A DNA stretch of 64,000 bases, from contig NZ_JAPDRA010000008.1 in the NCBI RefSeq assembly GCF_026013525.1, positions 22,501-86,500 of the forward strand. Reading direction: 5' to 3'. The translations under genes were made by a program, and so were the position numbers. This document shows, in pieces, positions 18,583 to 28,274 of this stretch. The notes below the pieces were generated by a model. The model was not told the DNA's origin. It saw nothing but the letters and a program-made list of their open reading frames with translations, and searched no databases. The stretch is from Sphingomonas canadensis. GTDB taxonomy: Bacteria; Pseudomonadota; Alphaproteobacteria; Sphingomonadales; Sphingomonadaceae. Numbering within the stretch: position 1 is the first letter of the stretch; each line of letters starts with the position of its first letter.

Positions 18583-19002
18583 CTATGGCGCGACGAGCAT
18601 CAGCTTCACTTGCGGCTTCGTCAGACGGGTGAGCGACACGCGGTAGACGCCGGGCTGGAGATCGAACTGCACGATCTTGCGGATCGTGGAGCATTCCGGG
18701 CCATGCCCATGCCCGGCGGACTTGAGCGGCGCGGCGGCGCCGAGCGGCGTCACGTCGATCCAGCCGCCCTGATCGAGCGCGATGCCATAGCGGCCCGCGG
18801 TCTCGATCCGGAAACCGATCTCAACGGTGCCATCCTTTACCTCCAGCACCGCGGCCTGGCCGGGACCGAACGCCTCCACGGGTGCGGTCCAGCCCGAAAG
18901 CGCGGGCGGCAGCGCAGCATCGGTGGCAGCACAGGCGGGCACAGCCTGCGCGAACAGCAGCACGGACAAAGCGGCGGCAATCGGCATCGGCGGATACTCC
19001 AT
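18583..19002 (-). CDS. Hypothetical secreted protein with C-terminal beta domain
   Basis: A 139-residue protein with a signal peptide (MPIAAALSVLLFAQAVPACA). The mature part is beta-rich: TVEIGFRIETAGRYGIALDQ, a GHGHG patch with a cysteine (SAGHGHGPECSTIRKIVQFD) and LQPGVYRVSLTRL. The fold looks like small pre-peptidase-type beta sandwich domains, but this is only an impression. GGGAAG lies upstream of ATG 19002. It is convergent with the DUF2490 gene. Confidence 0.65.
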   Translation of the reverse strand: MEYPPMPIAAALSVLLFAQAVPACAATDAALPPALSGWTAPVEAFGPGQAAVLEVKDGTVEIGFRIETAGRYGIALDQGGWIDVTPLGAAAPLKSAGHGHGPECSTIRKIVQFDLQPGVYRVSLTRLTKPQVKLMLVAP

Positions 19003-19093
19003 CTACTTCCCGGCCCGGGGGAATAGGAGTTTCGCGCACTGGCGCAAGGCCGGCGGGCTTTCCCGGGCCGCGCCCGCACGATAGGCCTGTGCC

Positions 19094-19423
19094 ATGCCCA
19101 CGCGCGCCGAACCCCTGCTGGAAATCACCTTCGACGCCGAGGTGATCCATTGGCGCGGACCGGCGCCCTTCCTGTTCCTGCCGGTGCCGGAGGAGCATGT
19201 GGGCGCGGTGCGCTTCGCGGCGCGCGCGGCCAGCTATGGCTGGGGCTGCGTGCCCGCGACGGCAACCATCGGCGGCTTCACCTTCACCACCTCACTGTTT
19301 CCCCGGGACGGTGGCTATCTGCTACCGCTGAAGGTGGCGGCGCAGCGCGCGTGCGGCGCGGGACTGGGCGATCGCGTCACGGTGTCGATGCGGATCGACG
19401 ATCCCCTGCCGGCCCGCCCCTGA
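19094..19423 (+). CDS. DUF1905-domain protein
   Basis: A 109-residue cytoplasmic protein that fits DUF1905 over its whole length: ITFDAEVIHWRGPAPFLFLP near the start, then FPRDGGYLLPLKVAAQRACG and LGDRVTVSMRID. Proteins with this domain are often found alone or fused to the YdeI/OmpD-associated domain; a separate protein of that second type is encoded at 28275-28574. The biochemical role is unknown. Confidence 0.85.
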   Translation: MPTRAEPLLEITFDAEVIHWRGPAPFLFLPVPEEHVGAVRFAARAASYGWGCVPATATIGGFTFTTSLFPRDGGYLLPLKVAAQRACGAGLGDRVTVSMRIDDPLPARP

Positions 19424-19467
19424 GCGATCGGAAGCTGCGGACTGGACCTTGCGTCCGCAACCCCTAG

Positions 19468-21648
19468 ATGACGGACATGGCCTCCAACCGCGTCCGCGTC
19501 ATCGTGCTGCACCCCGCGCTGGGGCCGCTCGACTATCGCGTGCCGCACGGCATGACGGTGGAGCCCGGATCTGTCGTGGTGGTGCCCATCGGCCCGCGCC
19601 AATATGCCGGCGTCGTCTGGGAGGAAGACCGGTTGCCGTGCGAGACGGTGGGCGACAATCGCCTGCGCAACCTGGTCTCTGTCGCCGATGCGCCGCCGAT
19701 CCCCGCGCCGGTGCGCCGGCTGATCGAGTGGACGGCCAACTATTATCTCGCCCCGCTGTCCTCCGTGCTGGCGATGTCGCTGCGGACCTCGGCGGCGTTC
19801 GAGGCGGCGCCGACGATCGTCGAATATCGCGCCACCGGCCTGGTGCCCGATCGGCTGACCCCGCAGCGCGCGCAGGCGCTGGAGCGGATCGCCGACCGCC
19901 AGGGGCTGGTGCGCGAGCTGGCCACCATCGCCGACGTGACCGAGGCGGTGATCCGCGGGCTGGTGAAGGCCGGTGCGATCGAGAGCGTGACGGTGAACAC
20001 CGACACCCCCTATCCCCTGCCCGATCCGCGCCACGCCCCGCCCGATCTTTCGGACCAACAGGCGGCAGCGGCCAGCATCCTGCGCCAGGCGATCGGGGCG
20101 CACGCCTTCCAGCCCTTCCTGCTCGACGGGGTGACCGGATCGGGCAAGACCGAGGTCTATTTCGAAGCGATCGCCGCGGCCATCGCGGCGGGGCGCCAAT
20201 CGCTGGTGCTGCTGCCCGAGATCGCGTTGACCGAGCCGTTCCTGACGCGGTTCGCGCGGCGCTTCGGCTGCGATCCGGTGGCGTGGCATTCGGACCTGCG
20301 CCAGTCGCAGCGCCGCCGCGCGTGGCGCGCGATCACCCGCGGCGAGGCGATGGTGACGGTGGGCGCGCGATCGGCGCTGTTCCTGCCCTATCCCAACCTC
20401 GGCCTGATCGTGGTGGACGAGGCGCACGAGACCAGCTTCAAGCAGGAGGACGGCGTTCACTACCACGCGCGCGACGTGGCGGTGATGCGCGGCAAGTTCG
20501 AGGATTGCCCGGTGGTGCTCGCCACCGCCACCCCCGCGATCGAGACGCGGCACCAGGTGGAGCTGGGCCGATACGAGGAGCTGAAGCTGCCAGGCCGCTA
20601 TGGCGCCGCCGAGCTGCCGCAGATCGAGGCGATCGACCTGATCCAGGAGCCGCCCGAGCGTGGACGCTGGCTCTCCCCGCGCCTCGTCACCGCGATCGAC
20701 GCCTGCCTGGAGCGCGGCGAGCAGGCGCTCTTGTTCCTCAACCGGCGCGGCTATGCTCCGCTCACGCTGTGCCGTGCGTGCGGCCACCGGTTCCAATGCC
20801 CCAACTGCACCGCATGGATGGTGGAGCACCGGCTGATCCGCCGGCTGGCATGCCATCATTGCGGCCACACCAACCCCGTGCCGGAGGCATGCCCCGAATG
20901 CGGGGCGGAGGACGCGCTGGTCGCCTGCGGCCCCGGCGTCGAGCGGATCGCCGACGAGGCGGCGGCGCTGTGGCCCGATGCGCGCGCGGCGGTGGTCACC
21001 TCCGACACCATCTGGTCCCCCGTCAAGGCCGCCGAGTTCGTCCACCGGATGGAGCATGGCGAGATCGACATCGTGATCGGTACCCAGCTCGTCACCAAGG
21101 GCTATCATTTCCCCAATCTGACGCTGGTGGGGGTGGTGGATGCCGACCTGGGGCTGGCGGGCGGCGACCTGCGCGCTTCGGAGCGTACCTTCCAGCAGAT
21201 CATGCAGGTCGCCGGGCGCGCGGGCCGGGGCGAGAAGCCGGGCACCGTCTATATCCAGACGCACAGCCCCGACGCACCGGTGATGCAGGCACTGGTGAAC
21301 GGCGATGCCGAAGGATTCTATGCCGCCGAGACCGAGGCGCGGCGCGATGCAGGCGCCCCGCCCTTCGGCCGCTTCGCCGCGATCGTGGTGTCGTCGGAAG
21401 ACCGGCAGGCGGCCGAAGAGACCGCACGGCTGATCGGGCGCAGCGCGCCGAAGCCGGACGGGATGCACGTGTTCGGCCCCGCCCCCGCGCCGCTGGCGAT
21501 GCTGCGCGGGCGGCACCGGTTCCGCCTGCTGGTCCACGCGCGCCGCGCCTTCGACGTGCAGGACGTGATCCGCGAGTGGCTGGGCGCGCTAAGCTGGCCG
21601 CAGAAGGTGCGCGTGACCGTGGACGTCGATCCCTACAGCTTCGTTTGA
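19468..21648 (+). CDS. priA: Primosomal replication helicase PriA
   Basis: PriA restarts stalled replication forks as a 3'-5' helicase. The 726-residue protein has an N-terminal DNA-binding domain, the Walker A loop GVTGSGKTEVYFEA, the DEAH box VVDEAHETSFKQEDG and two zinc sites (CRACGHRFQCPNC and CHHCGHTNPVPEACPECG). VTKGYHFPNLTLVGVVDADL and [19 protein letters not shown] mark the second helicase domain. ATG 19468 or ATG 19477 may be used. Confidence 0.97.
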   Translation: MTDMASNRVRVIVLHPALGPLDYRVPHGMTVEPGSVVVVPIGPRQYAGVVWEEDRLPCETVGDNRLRNLVSVADAPPIPAPVRRLIEWTANYYLAPLSSVLAMSLRTSAAFEAAPTIVEYRATGLVPDRLTPQRAQALERIADRQGLVRELATIADVTEAVIRGLVKAGAIESVTVNTDTPYPLPDPRHAPPDLSDQQAAAASILRQAIGAHAFQPFLLDGVTGSGKTEVYFEAIAAAIAAGRQSLVLLPEIALTEPFLTRFARRFGCDPVAWHSDLRQSQRRRAWRAITRGEAMVTVGARSALFLPYPNLGLIVVDEAHETSFKQEDGVHYHARDVAVMRGKFEDCPVVLATATPAIETRHQVELGRYEELKLPGRYGAAELPQIEAIDLIQEPPERGRWLSPRLVTAIDACLERGEQALLFLNRRGYAPLTLCRACGHRFQCPNCTAWMVEHRLIRRLACHHCGHTNPVPEACPECGAEDALVACGPGVERIADEAAALWPDARAAVVTSDTIWSPVKAAEFVHRMEHGEIDIVIGTQLVTKGYHFPNLTLVGVVDADLGLAGGDLRASERTFQQIMQVAGRAGRGEKPGTVYIQTHSPDAPVMQALVNGDAEGFYAAETEARRDAGAPPFGRFAAIVVSSEDRQAAEETARLIGRSAPKPDGMHVFGPAPAPLAMLRGRHRFRLLVHARRAFDVQDVIREWLGALSWPQKVRVTVDVDPYSFV

Positions 21649-21844
21649 GGGGGGCTTCCGGCCCCGCGACCGGCAGGACCAGCGGCGATATGCTCCGGCC
21701 ATGGAGCGCCGCCGCCAAGATACCGGAAAACGGCACATCCACCGCCACGCCCGTCCCAATTCTGGCAAATCACCTTTGCTTCTCGCATATATTGCGCGCG
21801 GCCCGGTGATCGATAGTGTCCGTCAACAAGGGGGCTTTACCGAC

Positions 21845-23419
21845 ATGATTCGCTTACTGGTATCGACACTGCTGCTGCTTGTTCCGGGGACCGCGCAAGC
21901 CGCCTGGTATGAGGCGACGACGAGTCACTTTGTTTTCTATTCCGACGACACGCCCGAACGGATTGCTGCGTTCGCCCAGTCGCTGGAACGCTATGACAAG
22001 GCGATGCGGATTTTCCGCAATATTCCCGACGATCCGGTTGCGCCGGTGGACCGGGTGACAATCTATGTGCTCGCGTCAACAAGCAGCCTCAGCGCGCTGG
22101 GCTGGCAGGGCGTAGCCGGCGTATACATGGGCCGCGCAGGGGAACCGGTAGCCTACACGATCAAATATGGCGACGAGTTGAAGGGGTCGCGCGTCCGTGT
22201 TGATGAGATCTATGAGTTGAAACCTGCCGAGGTGCTTCGGCACGAATATGCGCACCATTTCATGTTCAGCAACTTTCGGATGGGTGCGCTGCCTACATGG
22301 TTCGCTGAAGGCTTCGCCGAATTCCATGCGACCGCGATCGAAGGCGCCGATGGGTCCATCACCTTTGGCCAGATGCCGGGTTATCGCGCAGGCCAATTTT
22401 ACCGTCCGTCGGGATGCACCGCGAAGCACCTCGTGACGACCAGCGATCTCCGCAAGCTGCCGCTATGCCGTTATGTGGACCTCTATTCGACCGGCTGGCT
22501 CCTGACGCATTACCTCACCTTCCAGCCGAATGGCCCGGCGCAAATGGGTGCGTATCTTCAAGCGATCAACAGCGGCAAAACGCCAGCCGAGGCTTCTGCG
22601 GTCTTCGGAGATCTCGATGCGCTGAACAAGACCCTGAGCAAGTATCTGAACGGCAGCAAGCTTCCAGCCTATGTGGTTCCCGCTGAGCAGATCAAAATCG
22701 CCGCGCCCGTGGTTCGGCCACTGACCCCTGCCGAAGCGGCCACGATCCCAGTCCGCATCCGCTCCAAAGCAGGCGTTGACGAGAAGGAAGCGCCAGGCGT
22801 CTATGAACAGGCGGTGCGGGCCGCGGCCCCCCATCCGAACGACCCCTTTGCCCAGGTGGTGCTGGCAGAAGCCGCCTTTGACGCCAAACATTATGACGAG
22901 GCAGAGGCCGCAGCGCGGCGGGCGCTGGCCAGCGATGCCAAATCGGGAACCGCGATGCTCTTTATCGGCAAGGCCAAGATGGCCAAGGCCGTTGCTGACA
23001 GGTCGGCCGATCCCTTGATTTGGCGCGAGGTGCGCAAATGGTTCAGCGCGGCCAACCACAACGACCCGAACGATCCGCGCCCGCTGATGTATTTCTATCG
23101 CAGCTTTCTCGCCGCTGGCCAGGCACCCACCGCGAATGCGATTGCGGGACTTTATCAGGCTCTGGACGTCTCTCCGTACGACCGCTCGAGCAGCCTGCTC
23201 GCCGCTTATGCCCTTCTGAGCGACAAGAAGGATGCCCAGGCCCGCGCCGCACTTGCGACGCTAGCCTACAACCCGGATTCGCCCAAGCTGCGCGAACGGG
23301 CAGGCAAGATTCTGGACATGATTGAAGCTGGGCAGACGGATGCCGCAATGGCGGCACTGCTGCCCTGGGCGCGCGATCCGGACTATGTCGATCCGGAAGA
23401 CAAGAAGGGCAAGAACTAG
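21845..23419 (+). CDS. Secreted TPR protein with HExxH metallopeptidase-like domain
   Basis: A 524-residue exported protein (MIRLLVSTLLLLVPGTAQAA). The N-terminal domain holds a gluzincin-like signature HEYAHH (His133-Glu134-His137) and, about 20 residues on, WFAEGFAEFHA, which may give the third zinc ligand. The C-terminal half has TPR-like helical pairs (EAAFDAKHYDEAEAAARRAL) and a charged tail DPEDKKGKN. Codon third positions are visibly richer in A/T than in neighbouring genes, hinting at separate origin. It probably acts in the periplasm; a substrate cannot be named. In-frame starts upstream of 21845 lack the signal peptide at the right place. Confidence 0.72.
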   Translation: MIRLLVSTLLLLVPGTAQAAWYEATTSHFVFYSDDTPERIAAFAQSLERYDKAMRIFRNIPDDPVAPVDRVTIYVLASTSSLSALGWQGVAGVYMGRAGEPVAYTIKYGDELKGSRVRVDEIYELKPAEVLRHEYAHHFMFSNFRMGALPTWFAEGFAEFHATAIEGADGSITFGQMPGYRAGQFYRPSGCTAKHLVTTSDLRKLPLCRYVDLYSTGWLLTHYLTFQPNGPAQMGAYLQAINSGKTPAEASAVFGDLDALNKTLSKYLNGSKLPAYVVPAEQIKIAAPVVRPLTPAEAATIPVRIRSKAGVDEKEAPGVYEQAVRAAAPHPNDPFAQVVLAEAAFDAKHYDEAEAAARRALASDAKSGTAMLFIGKAKMAKAVADRSADPLIWREVRKWFSAANHNDPNDPRPLMYFYRSFLAAGQAPTANAIAGLYQALDVSPYDRSSSLLAAYALLSDKKDAQARAALATLAYNPDSPKLRERAGKILDMIEAGQTDAAMAALLPWARDPDYVDPEDKKGKN

Positions 23420-23548
23420 CCGGATGCCGGGGCGCGGGGCGGCGGGCCGGAGCCCCAGCCCCGCGCCCATCGCTGCGGCGGACAATCGCGCCCGCTTTGC
23501 GTTCACGCCCCTCTTGATGGAGCCGCTGTTTTCGCCGAAACCCGGGGC

Positions 23549-25069
23549 ATGATGCGGCACCTGATCCTTTTGCTGACGCTGGCGCTCTGCTGGGCCGCGC
23601 CGGCGCGCGCGGACGATATTTCGGCCTCGGCGCGCGGCGTGGTGCGCATCGTCACCATCGCGGTGGTGGGCGACGAGGTGGTGGGCTTCGGCCATGGCAG
23701 CGGCTTCGCGGTCGCGCCCAACCGGGTGGTGACCAACGCCCATGTCGTCGAACTGGCGAGCCGCTATCCCGACAATGTCGTGATCGGAGTGGTGCCGTCC
23801 GAAGGCGACAAGTCGTTCCAGGGGCGGCTGATCGCGATCGACCCCGACCGCGATCTGGCGCTGATCGAATTCTCCGGCGTGCGGCTGCCGACGCTGGCGA
23901 TCTACACCGGCGCGGTGGCGGAAGGCGACGCGCTGATCGCGCTCGGCTATCCCGGCAACGTCGATCTGGCGACCGCGCGCAGCGCGGCCGACTTCATCAA
24001 TCCCCAGTCGCCGGTGCGCAGCCAGGGCAATTTCTCCGGCAACCGCCGCCTGGGCAACACCAGCGTGCTGATCCACACCGCCGCGATCGCGCGCGGCAAT
24101 TCGGGCGGGCCGCTGCTCGATCGTTGCGGGCGCGTGCTGGGCGTCAACACCGCGCAGACCAATGGTGATTCGGGCGATTCGAGCTTCGGCTTCGCGGTTT
24201 CCGCCGCCGAGCTGGCCGCCTTCCTGGCCGAGGCGAAACAGCCCGCCTCCACGGTGACCGTGCCCTGCACCACCGTGGAGCAACAGATGGCGCAGGACCG
24301 CGACGCGGCCGAGGCCGAACGCCTGGCCGCCGAGGAGCGCGCCCGGGTGGAGGCCGCCCGCGCCGACGCGCAGCGGCAGGAGGCGATGGCCCAGGCGCGC
24401 GCCAGCAACGCGGCGGCGCGCGAGAATTTCATGGCCGGCGCGGCCGTGCTGCTGGTGCTGGGCGCGCTGTGCCTGGGCGGCGGCGGGCTGCTGCTGTCGC
24501 GCGGACGCCAGCGCGAGGCGATCTGGGTCGCGGCCGGCGGCGGCGTGCTGTTCCTGGGCGCGGTGGCGCTGTTCATCAGCCGCCCGACCTTCGACGAAAC
24601 CAAGGTGGTGCCCCTGCCCGCCGACAACGGCACGGGAACCGGCAGCACCGCGGCCCCGGCTCCCGCCGGGCGGATGGTGTGCAAGCTGGTGCCCGAGCGC
24701 AGCCGCGTGATCCTGAGCAAGACCGACGATGTGACGCTGGATTTCGGTGCCGACGGCTGCGTCAACGGCCGCACCCAATATGCCGAGGCAGGGCGCAACT
24801 GGCAGCGCATCCTGGTGCCCGATCAGGAGCAGACGGTTTCGGTGCTGGACTATGATCCGGCCACCCAGACCTATACCAACACCCGCTACCTGCTGTCGGC
24901 GGAGGAAATGGGCAAGGCGCGCAAGCTGCGTTCCGAGGTGAAACTAAAGAGCTGTTCGACCGACCAGGCGGCGCGCGCCGGCATGGCGACGCAGCAGCAG
25001 CAGATCCGCGCGTCGCTGCCCCAGGTCTATAACGAGAAGCTGGTCTACCGCTGCGCCGCGGGCAACTGA
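23549..25069 (+). CDS. Membrane-anchored trypsin-like serine protease
   Basis: A 506-residue protein with a signal peptide (MRHLILLLTLALCWAAPARA) and an S1C-type protease domain at about residues 28-230. The catalytic triad is visible: H65 (TNAHVV), D102 (DRDLALIE) and S185 (ARGNSGGPLL). A Glu/Arg/Ala-rich coiled coil (250-290) leads to two hydrophobic helices (near 299-315 and 327-348) and a C-terminal domain with cysteines. No PDZ domain is seen, so it is not a standard DegP/DegQ. It probably works in envelope quality control. Confidence 0.85.
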   Translation: MMRHLILLLTLALCWAAPARADDISASARGVVRIVTIAVVGDEVVGFGHGSGFAVAPNRVVTNAHVVELASRYPDNVVIGVVPSEGDKSFQGRLIAIDPDRDLALIEFSGVRLPTLAIYTGAVAEGDALIALGYPGNVDLATARSAADFINPQSPVRSQGNFSGNRRLGNTSVLIHTAAIARGNSGGPLLDRCGRVLGVNTAQTNGDSGDSSFGFAVSAAELAAFLAEAKQPASTVTVPCTTVEQQMAQDRDAAEAERLAAEERARVEAARADAQRQEAMAQARASNAAARENFMAGAAVLLVLGALCLGGGGLLLSRGRQREAIWVAAGGGVLFLGAVALFISRPTFDETKVVPLPADNGTGTGSTAAPAPAGRMVCKLVPERSRVILSKTDDVTLDFGADGCVNGRTQYAEAGRNWQRILVPDQEQTVSVLDYDPATQTYTNTRYLLSAEEMGKARKLRSEVKLKSCSTDQAARAGMATQQQQIRASLPQVYNEKLVYRCAAGN

Positions 25070-25155
25070 GCGCGGGACAGCGCCGCCGAAACGGACGGTT
25101 CCCCGCCCGCCCCCGATCGTGCTAATCGTTCCGGCAGGCTAACGGGCGGGGAAGC

Positions 25156-27435
25156 ATGGCAGGGGCGCTGGGCAGGATCGTTACCGGCACGCGCAAGCGG
25201 CTGTGGGCGGCGGTGCCCGGCCTGATCGCGCTAATCGTGATCATGGTCCTCCAGTTCGTCCAGGTGCCGCAGGTCGAACGGCTGGGGCCGCTGCTGTTCG
25301 ACGGCTTCCAGCGCGCCGCGCCGCGCCCGTTCGAGGATACCGCCGTGCGCGTCGTCGATATCGACGACGAGACGCTGAAGCGGCTGGGCCAATGGCCCTG
25401 GCCGCGCAGCGACGTGGCCGAGCTGACCCGGCGGCTGACCGACGCGGGCGCCGCCGCGATCGGTTTCGACGTGGTGTTCGCCGAGCCGGACCGCACCTCG
25501 CCAGCGATTCTGGCCGCGCGCGCCGAGAAGGAGGGCGCCGCACCCGAAGCGCTGGCCGCGCTGAAGGCGCTGCCCGACAATGACGCGGTCTTCGCCGAGA
25601 CGCTGGCCAATTCGCCGGTGGTACTGGCCTATTTCCTCAACAACGAGCCCAAGGGCGCCCCGATCGAGCCCAAGGCGGGCTTCGCCACCACCGGCACCTC
25701 GCCGGACAAGTCGGTGGTGAACTTCACCAACGCGATCCGCCCGCTGAAGCAGCTCAACGACGCGGCGATGGGCAACGGCTTCGTCAGCCTCCAGCCCGAT
25801 CTGGACGGGATCGTGCGCAAGCCGGCGCTGCTGGCGGCGGTGGACGGGCAGCTCCTCCCATCGCTGGCGGCGGAGACGCTGCGCGTGGCGCAGGGCGCGG
25901 GATCGATCATCGTCAAGTCGAGCGACGCCAGCGGCGAGCTGGGCGCCGACGGCAGCGGCAGTTTCGAAAGCGCGGGCAGCCAGGTTGCATCGCTCAAGAT
26001 CGGCGATTTCGAGATCCCGACCACGGCACGCGGCGAGTTCAACGTCTATTACACAAAGCCCGCGCCGCAGCGGATCGTACCCGCCTGGAAGATCCTGACC
26101 GGCGCACTGACGCCCGAGCAGATGGAGCAGGAGTTCGGCGGCCGCATCGTCCTGATCGGCACGGGCGCGGCCGGGCTGCGCGACCTGGTTTCCACCCCGG
26201 TCGCCGAGCGCGAACTGGGCGTCGTCGTCCACGCCCAGGTGATCGAGCAGGTGCTGCTCAAGAAGTTCCTCGTCCGCCCCTATGACAAGGTCTTCTGGTT
26301 CGAGACAATGGGCACGCCGCTGCTGGGGCTGCTGCTGGCGCTGCTGCTGCCCTTCCTGGGGGCGATCCGCGGCGCGGTGGTGGGCATATTGCTGTCGGCC
26401 GGGATGGTGGCGGCGAGCTGGCTGGCGTTCCGCCAGGGGATGATGCTGCTCGATCCCACCTATCCGGTGCTGGCCATCCTGGCGGTGTACGTCACCAGTA
26501 CCGCCTTCACCTATTACCGCGAGGAGAAGCAGCGCGCCTATATCCACCAGGCGTTCGACCGCTATCTCTCGCCCGATCTGGTGCAGCGCATCGTCGACGA
26601 TCCCAGCCGGCTGGAACTGGGCGGCGAGGAGCGCGAGATGACCGTGCTGTTCTGCGACGTGCGCAGCTTTTCCGCGATATCGGAAAAACTCAGCCCGCAG
26701 GAGATCATCCGCTTCCTGATCGCGTTCCTGACGCCGATGTGCGACATCCTGCTGGCGCGCAAGGCGACGATCGACAAGTTCATCGGCGACGCGATCCTGG
26801 CCTTCTGGAACGCACCGCTCGACGATCCGGACCAATATGGCAACGCCGCGCGCGGCGCGCTGGCGATGGTCGACCGGCTGAAGCAGCTCAACCGGGAGAT
26901 GCCCGGCGGCACGGAGCCATGGCCGGGCGAGGTGAGCATCGGCATCGGCCTGAACGCCGGCCCGTGCTGCGTCGGCAACATGGGATCGGCGCAGCGCCTG
27001 TCCTATTCGCTGATCGGCGACACGGTGAACCTGGCATCGCGGATCGAGGGGCTGACCAAATATTATGGCGTGCCGATCCTGATGGGATCGGCGCTGCAGG
27101 AAAGGCTGCGCGAGTTCGCGACGCTGCCGGTGGACCTGGTCCGGGTGGTGGGCCGCGACGCGCCCGAGCAGCTCCATGTGCTGCTGGGCGACGAGGCGAT
27201 GGCCGCCGCGCCCGCGTTCGGCGAATTCGCCAAGGCGCATGAGGCGATGCTGAACGCCTATCGCGCGCAGGATTGGGACGCGGCGCAGGCGCTGGCCGAC
27301 CAGGGCATCGAAGGGCCGGCGGCGGCCTATGGCCTGGTCAAGCTCTATGCGCTGATCCAGGGCCGGATCGCGCTCTATCGCGAAAATCCGCCGGGCGCGG
27401 ACTGGGACGGCGTGTACCAGGCGACGGAGAAGTAA
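25156..27435 (+). CDS. CHASE2-domain adenylate cyclase (class III)
   Basis: A 759-residue membrane enzyme predicted to make cAMP. It has an N-terminal helix, a large extracytoplasmic CHASE2 sensor (about 35-370, starting VRVVDIDDETLKRLGQWPWP), three membrane helices (about 380-460) and a class III cyclase domain (about 490-680). Catalytic features are present: metal aspartates in VLFCDVRSFS and FIGDAILAFWNAP, the adenine-selecting lysine in TIDKFIGD and aspartate in LIGDTVNLASRIEG. It lies about 2 kb before a gene with two cyclic-nucleotide-binding domains and 7 kb before a CpdA-like phosphodiesterase. The CHASE2 ligand is unknown. Confidence 0.92.
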   Translation: MAGALGRIVTGTRKRLWAAVPGLIALIVIMVLQFVQVPQVERLGPLLFDGFQRAAPRPFEDTAVRVVDIDDETLKRLGQWPWPRSDVAELTRRLTDAGAAAIGFDVVFAEPDRTSPAILAARAEKEGAAPEALAALKALPDNDAVFAETLANSPVVLAYFLNNEPKGAPIEPKAGFATTGTSPDKSVVNFTNAIRPLKQLNDAAMGNGFVSLQPDLDGIVRKPALLAAVDGQLLPSLAAETLRVAQGAGSIIVKSSDASGELGADGSGSFESAGSQVASLKIGDFEIPTTARGEFNVYYTKPAPQRIVPAWKILTGALTPEQMEQEFGGRIVLIGTGAAGLRDLVSTPVAERELGVVVHAQVIEQVLLKKFLVRPYDKVFWFETMGTPLLGLLLALLLPFLGAIRGAVVGILLSAGMVAASWLAFRQGMMLLDPTYPVLAILAVYVTSTAFTYYREEKQRAYIHQAFDRYLSPDLVQRIVDDPSRLELGGEEREMTVLFCDVRSFSAISEKLSPQEIIRFLIAFLTPMCDILLARKATIDKFIGDAILAFWNAPLDDPDQYGNAARGALAMVDRLKQLNREMPGGTEPWPGEVSIGIGLNAGPCCVGNMGSAQRLSYSLIGDTVNLASRIEGLTKYYGVPILMGSALQERLREFATLPVDLVRVVGRDAPEQLHVLLGDEAMAAAPAFGEFAKAHEAMLNAYRAQDWDAAQALADQGIEGPAAAYGLVKLYALIQGRIALYRENPPGADWDGVYQATEK

Positions 27436-27462
27436 CGCGCCGGTTGCGGGCGGTGGACGGGG

Positions 27463-28257
27463 ATGACAGGATCGCCCGGCGTGACCCACAGTATCTTCCC
27501 CAACCTGCAGCCGCTCCGCGAGCGGCCGATCCCGGCCCAGCATGCGGTGCGCGAGCGCCAGTCCGGCTATCGCGCACATCCGATCGCCATGGACGGCGCG
27601 GCCAGCCGCGAGCCGCTGATGCCCGCGGAGGCTTTCGGGCTGGCGGGTGCCAACTATTATCATCTGACGCGCAACCCGCCCTATTATGCGCGCATTCCCG
27701 GATCGGTGCCCTATGTCGCGGTGCGCGAGGGCGTGGGCCGGCGGCTGGCGGCCGTGCAACGGCGGCTGGCGGCAGACGGCGTGGCGCTGTGGCTGTACGA
27801 CGGGTGGCGGCCCAATGCGGTGCAGGCCTATTTCTACGATCGCTGGATCCCCGATCAGGCTGCGCTGCGATATGGCACCGAGGAAGGGCTGAGGGCGATG
27901 CGCGGCTATTGGTCGCGGCCGACCACCGATCCGCTATCGCCCGCCCCGCACCTGACCGGCGGCGCGATCGACCTGACCCTGTGCTGGGCGGACAGCCGCG
28001 AGCCGCTGTGGATGGGATCGCTGTTCGACGATGTGACCCCGGTGGCCCATCTGGACCATTTCGAGGCGCCGATCGCGGGCATCTCCTATTCGGACGAGGA
28101 AGCGCGGGCGAACCGGCGGCTGCTCTATTGGGCGATGGCGGAGCAGGGTTTCCTCGCCAACCCGACCGAATGGTGGCACTTCAGCTTCGGCGACCAGATG
28201 TGGGCCAAGGTGACCGGCGAACCCGCCGCACTCTATGGCCCGGCAGAGGGGCTGTAG
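27463..28257 (+). CDS. VanX-type D-alanyl-D-alanine dipeptidase (M15D)
   Basis: A 264-residue zinc peptidase related to VanX/DdpX, which cleaves free D-Ala-D-Ala. Zinc ligands H163 and D170 (APHLTGGAIDLTL), catalytic E236 and ligand H239 (NPTEWWHF) are present, and DGWRPNAVQ gives the transition-state arginine. No signal peptide is obvious, so it is probably cytoplasmic and recycles or salvages cell-wall dipeptide. No vanH/vanA partners are nearby, so glycopeptide resistance is not implied. ATG 27463 or GTG 27481 may start it. Confidence 0.9.
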   Translation: MTGSPGVTHSIFPNLQPLRERPIPAQHAVRERQSGYRAHPIAMDGAASREPLMPAEAFGLAGANYYHLTRNPPYYARIPGSVPYVAVREGVGRRLAAVQRRLAADGVALWLYDGWRPNAVQAYFYDRWIPDQAALRYGTEEGLRAMRGYWSRPTTDPLSPAPHLTGGAIDLTLCWADSREPLWMGSLFDDVTPVAHLDHFEAPIAGISYSDEEARANRRLLYWAMAEQGFLANPTEWWHFSFGDQMWAKVTGEPAALYGPAEGL

Positions 28258-28274
28258 GGCTTATCCCCCCTGCC

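Noticed and set aside
25231..27759. An 842-codon open frame antisense to the adenylate cyclase, and similar long antisense frames at 19315-21537, 9830-11650 and 40193-42511.
   Set aside because: They mirror well-supported genes, their translations are rich in Arg, His, Gln and Ala without domains, and they lack ribosome sites. This is the usual result of high third-position GC.
27463..28257. Glycopeptide-resistance gene vanX.
   Set aside because: No vanH, vanA or vanRS genes are near, and such dipeptidases are common housekeeping or salvage enzymes in Gram-negative bacteria.
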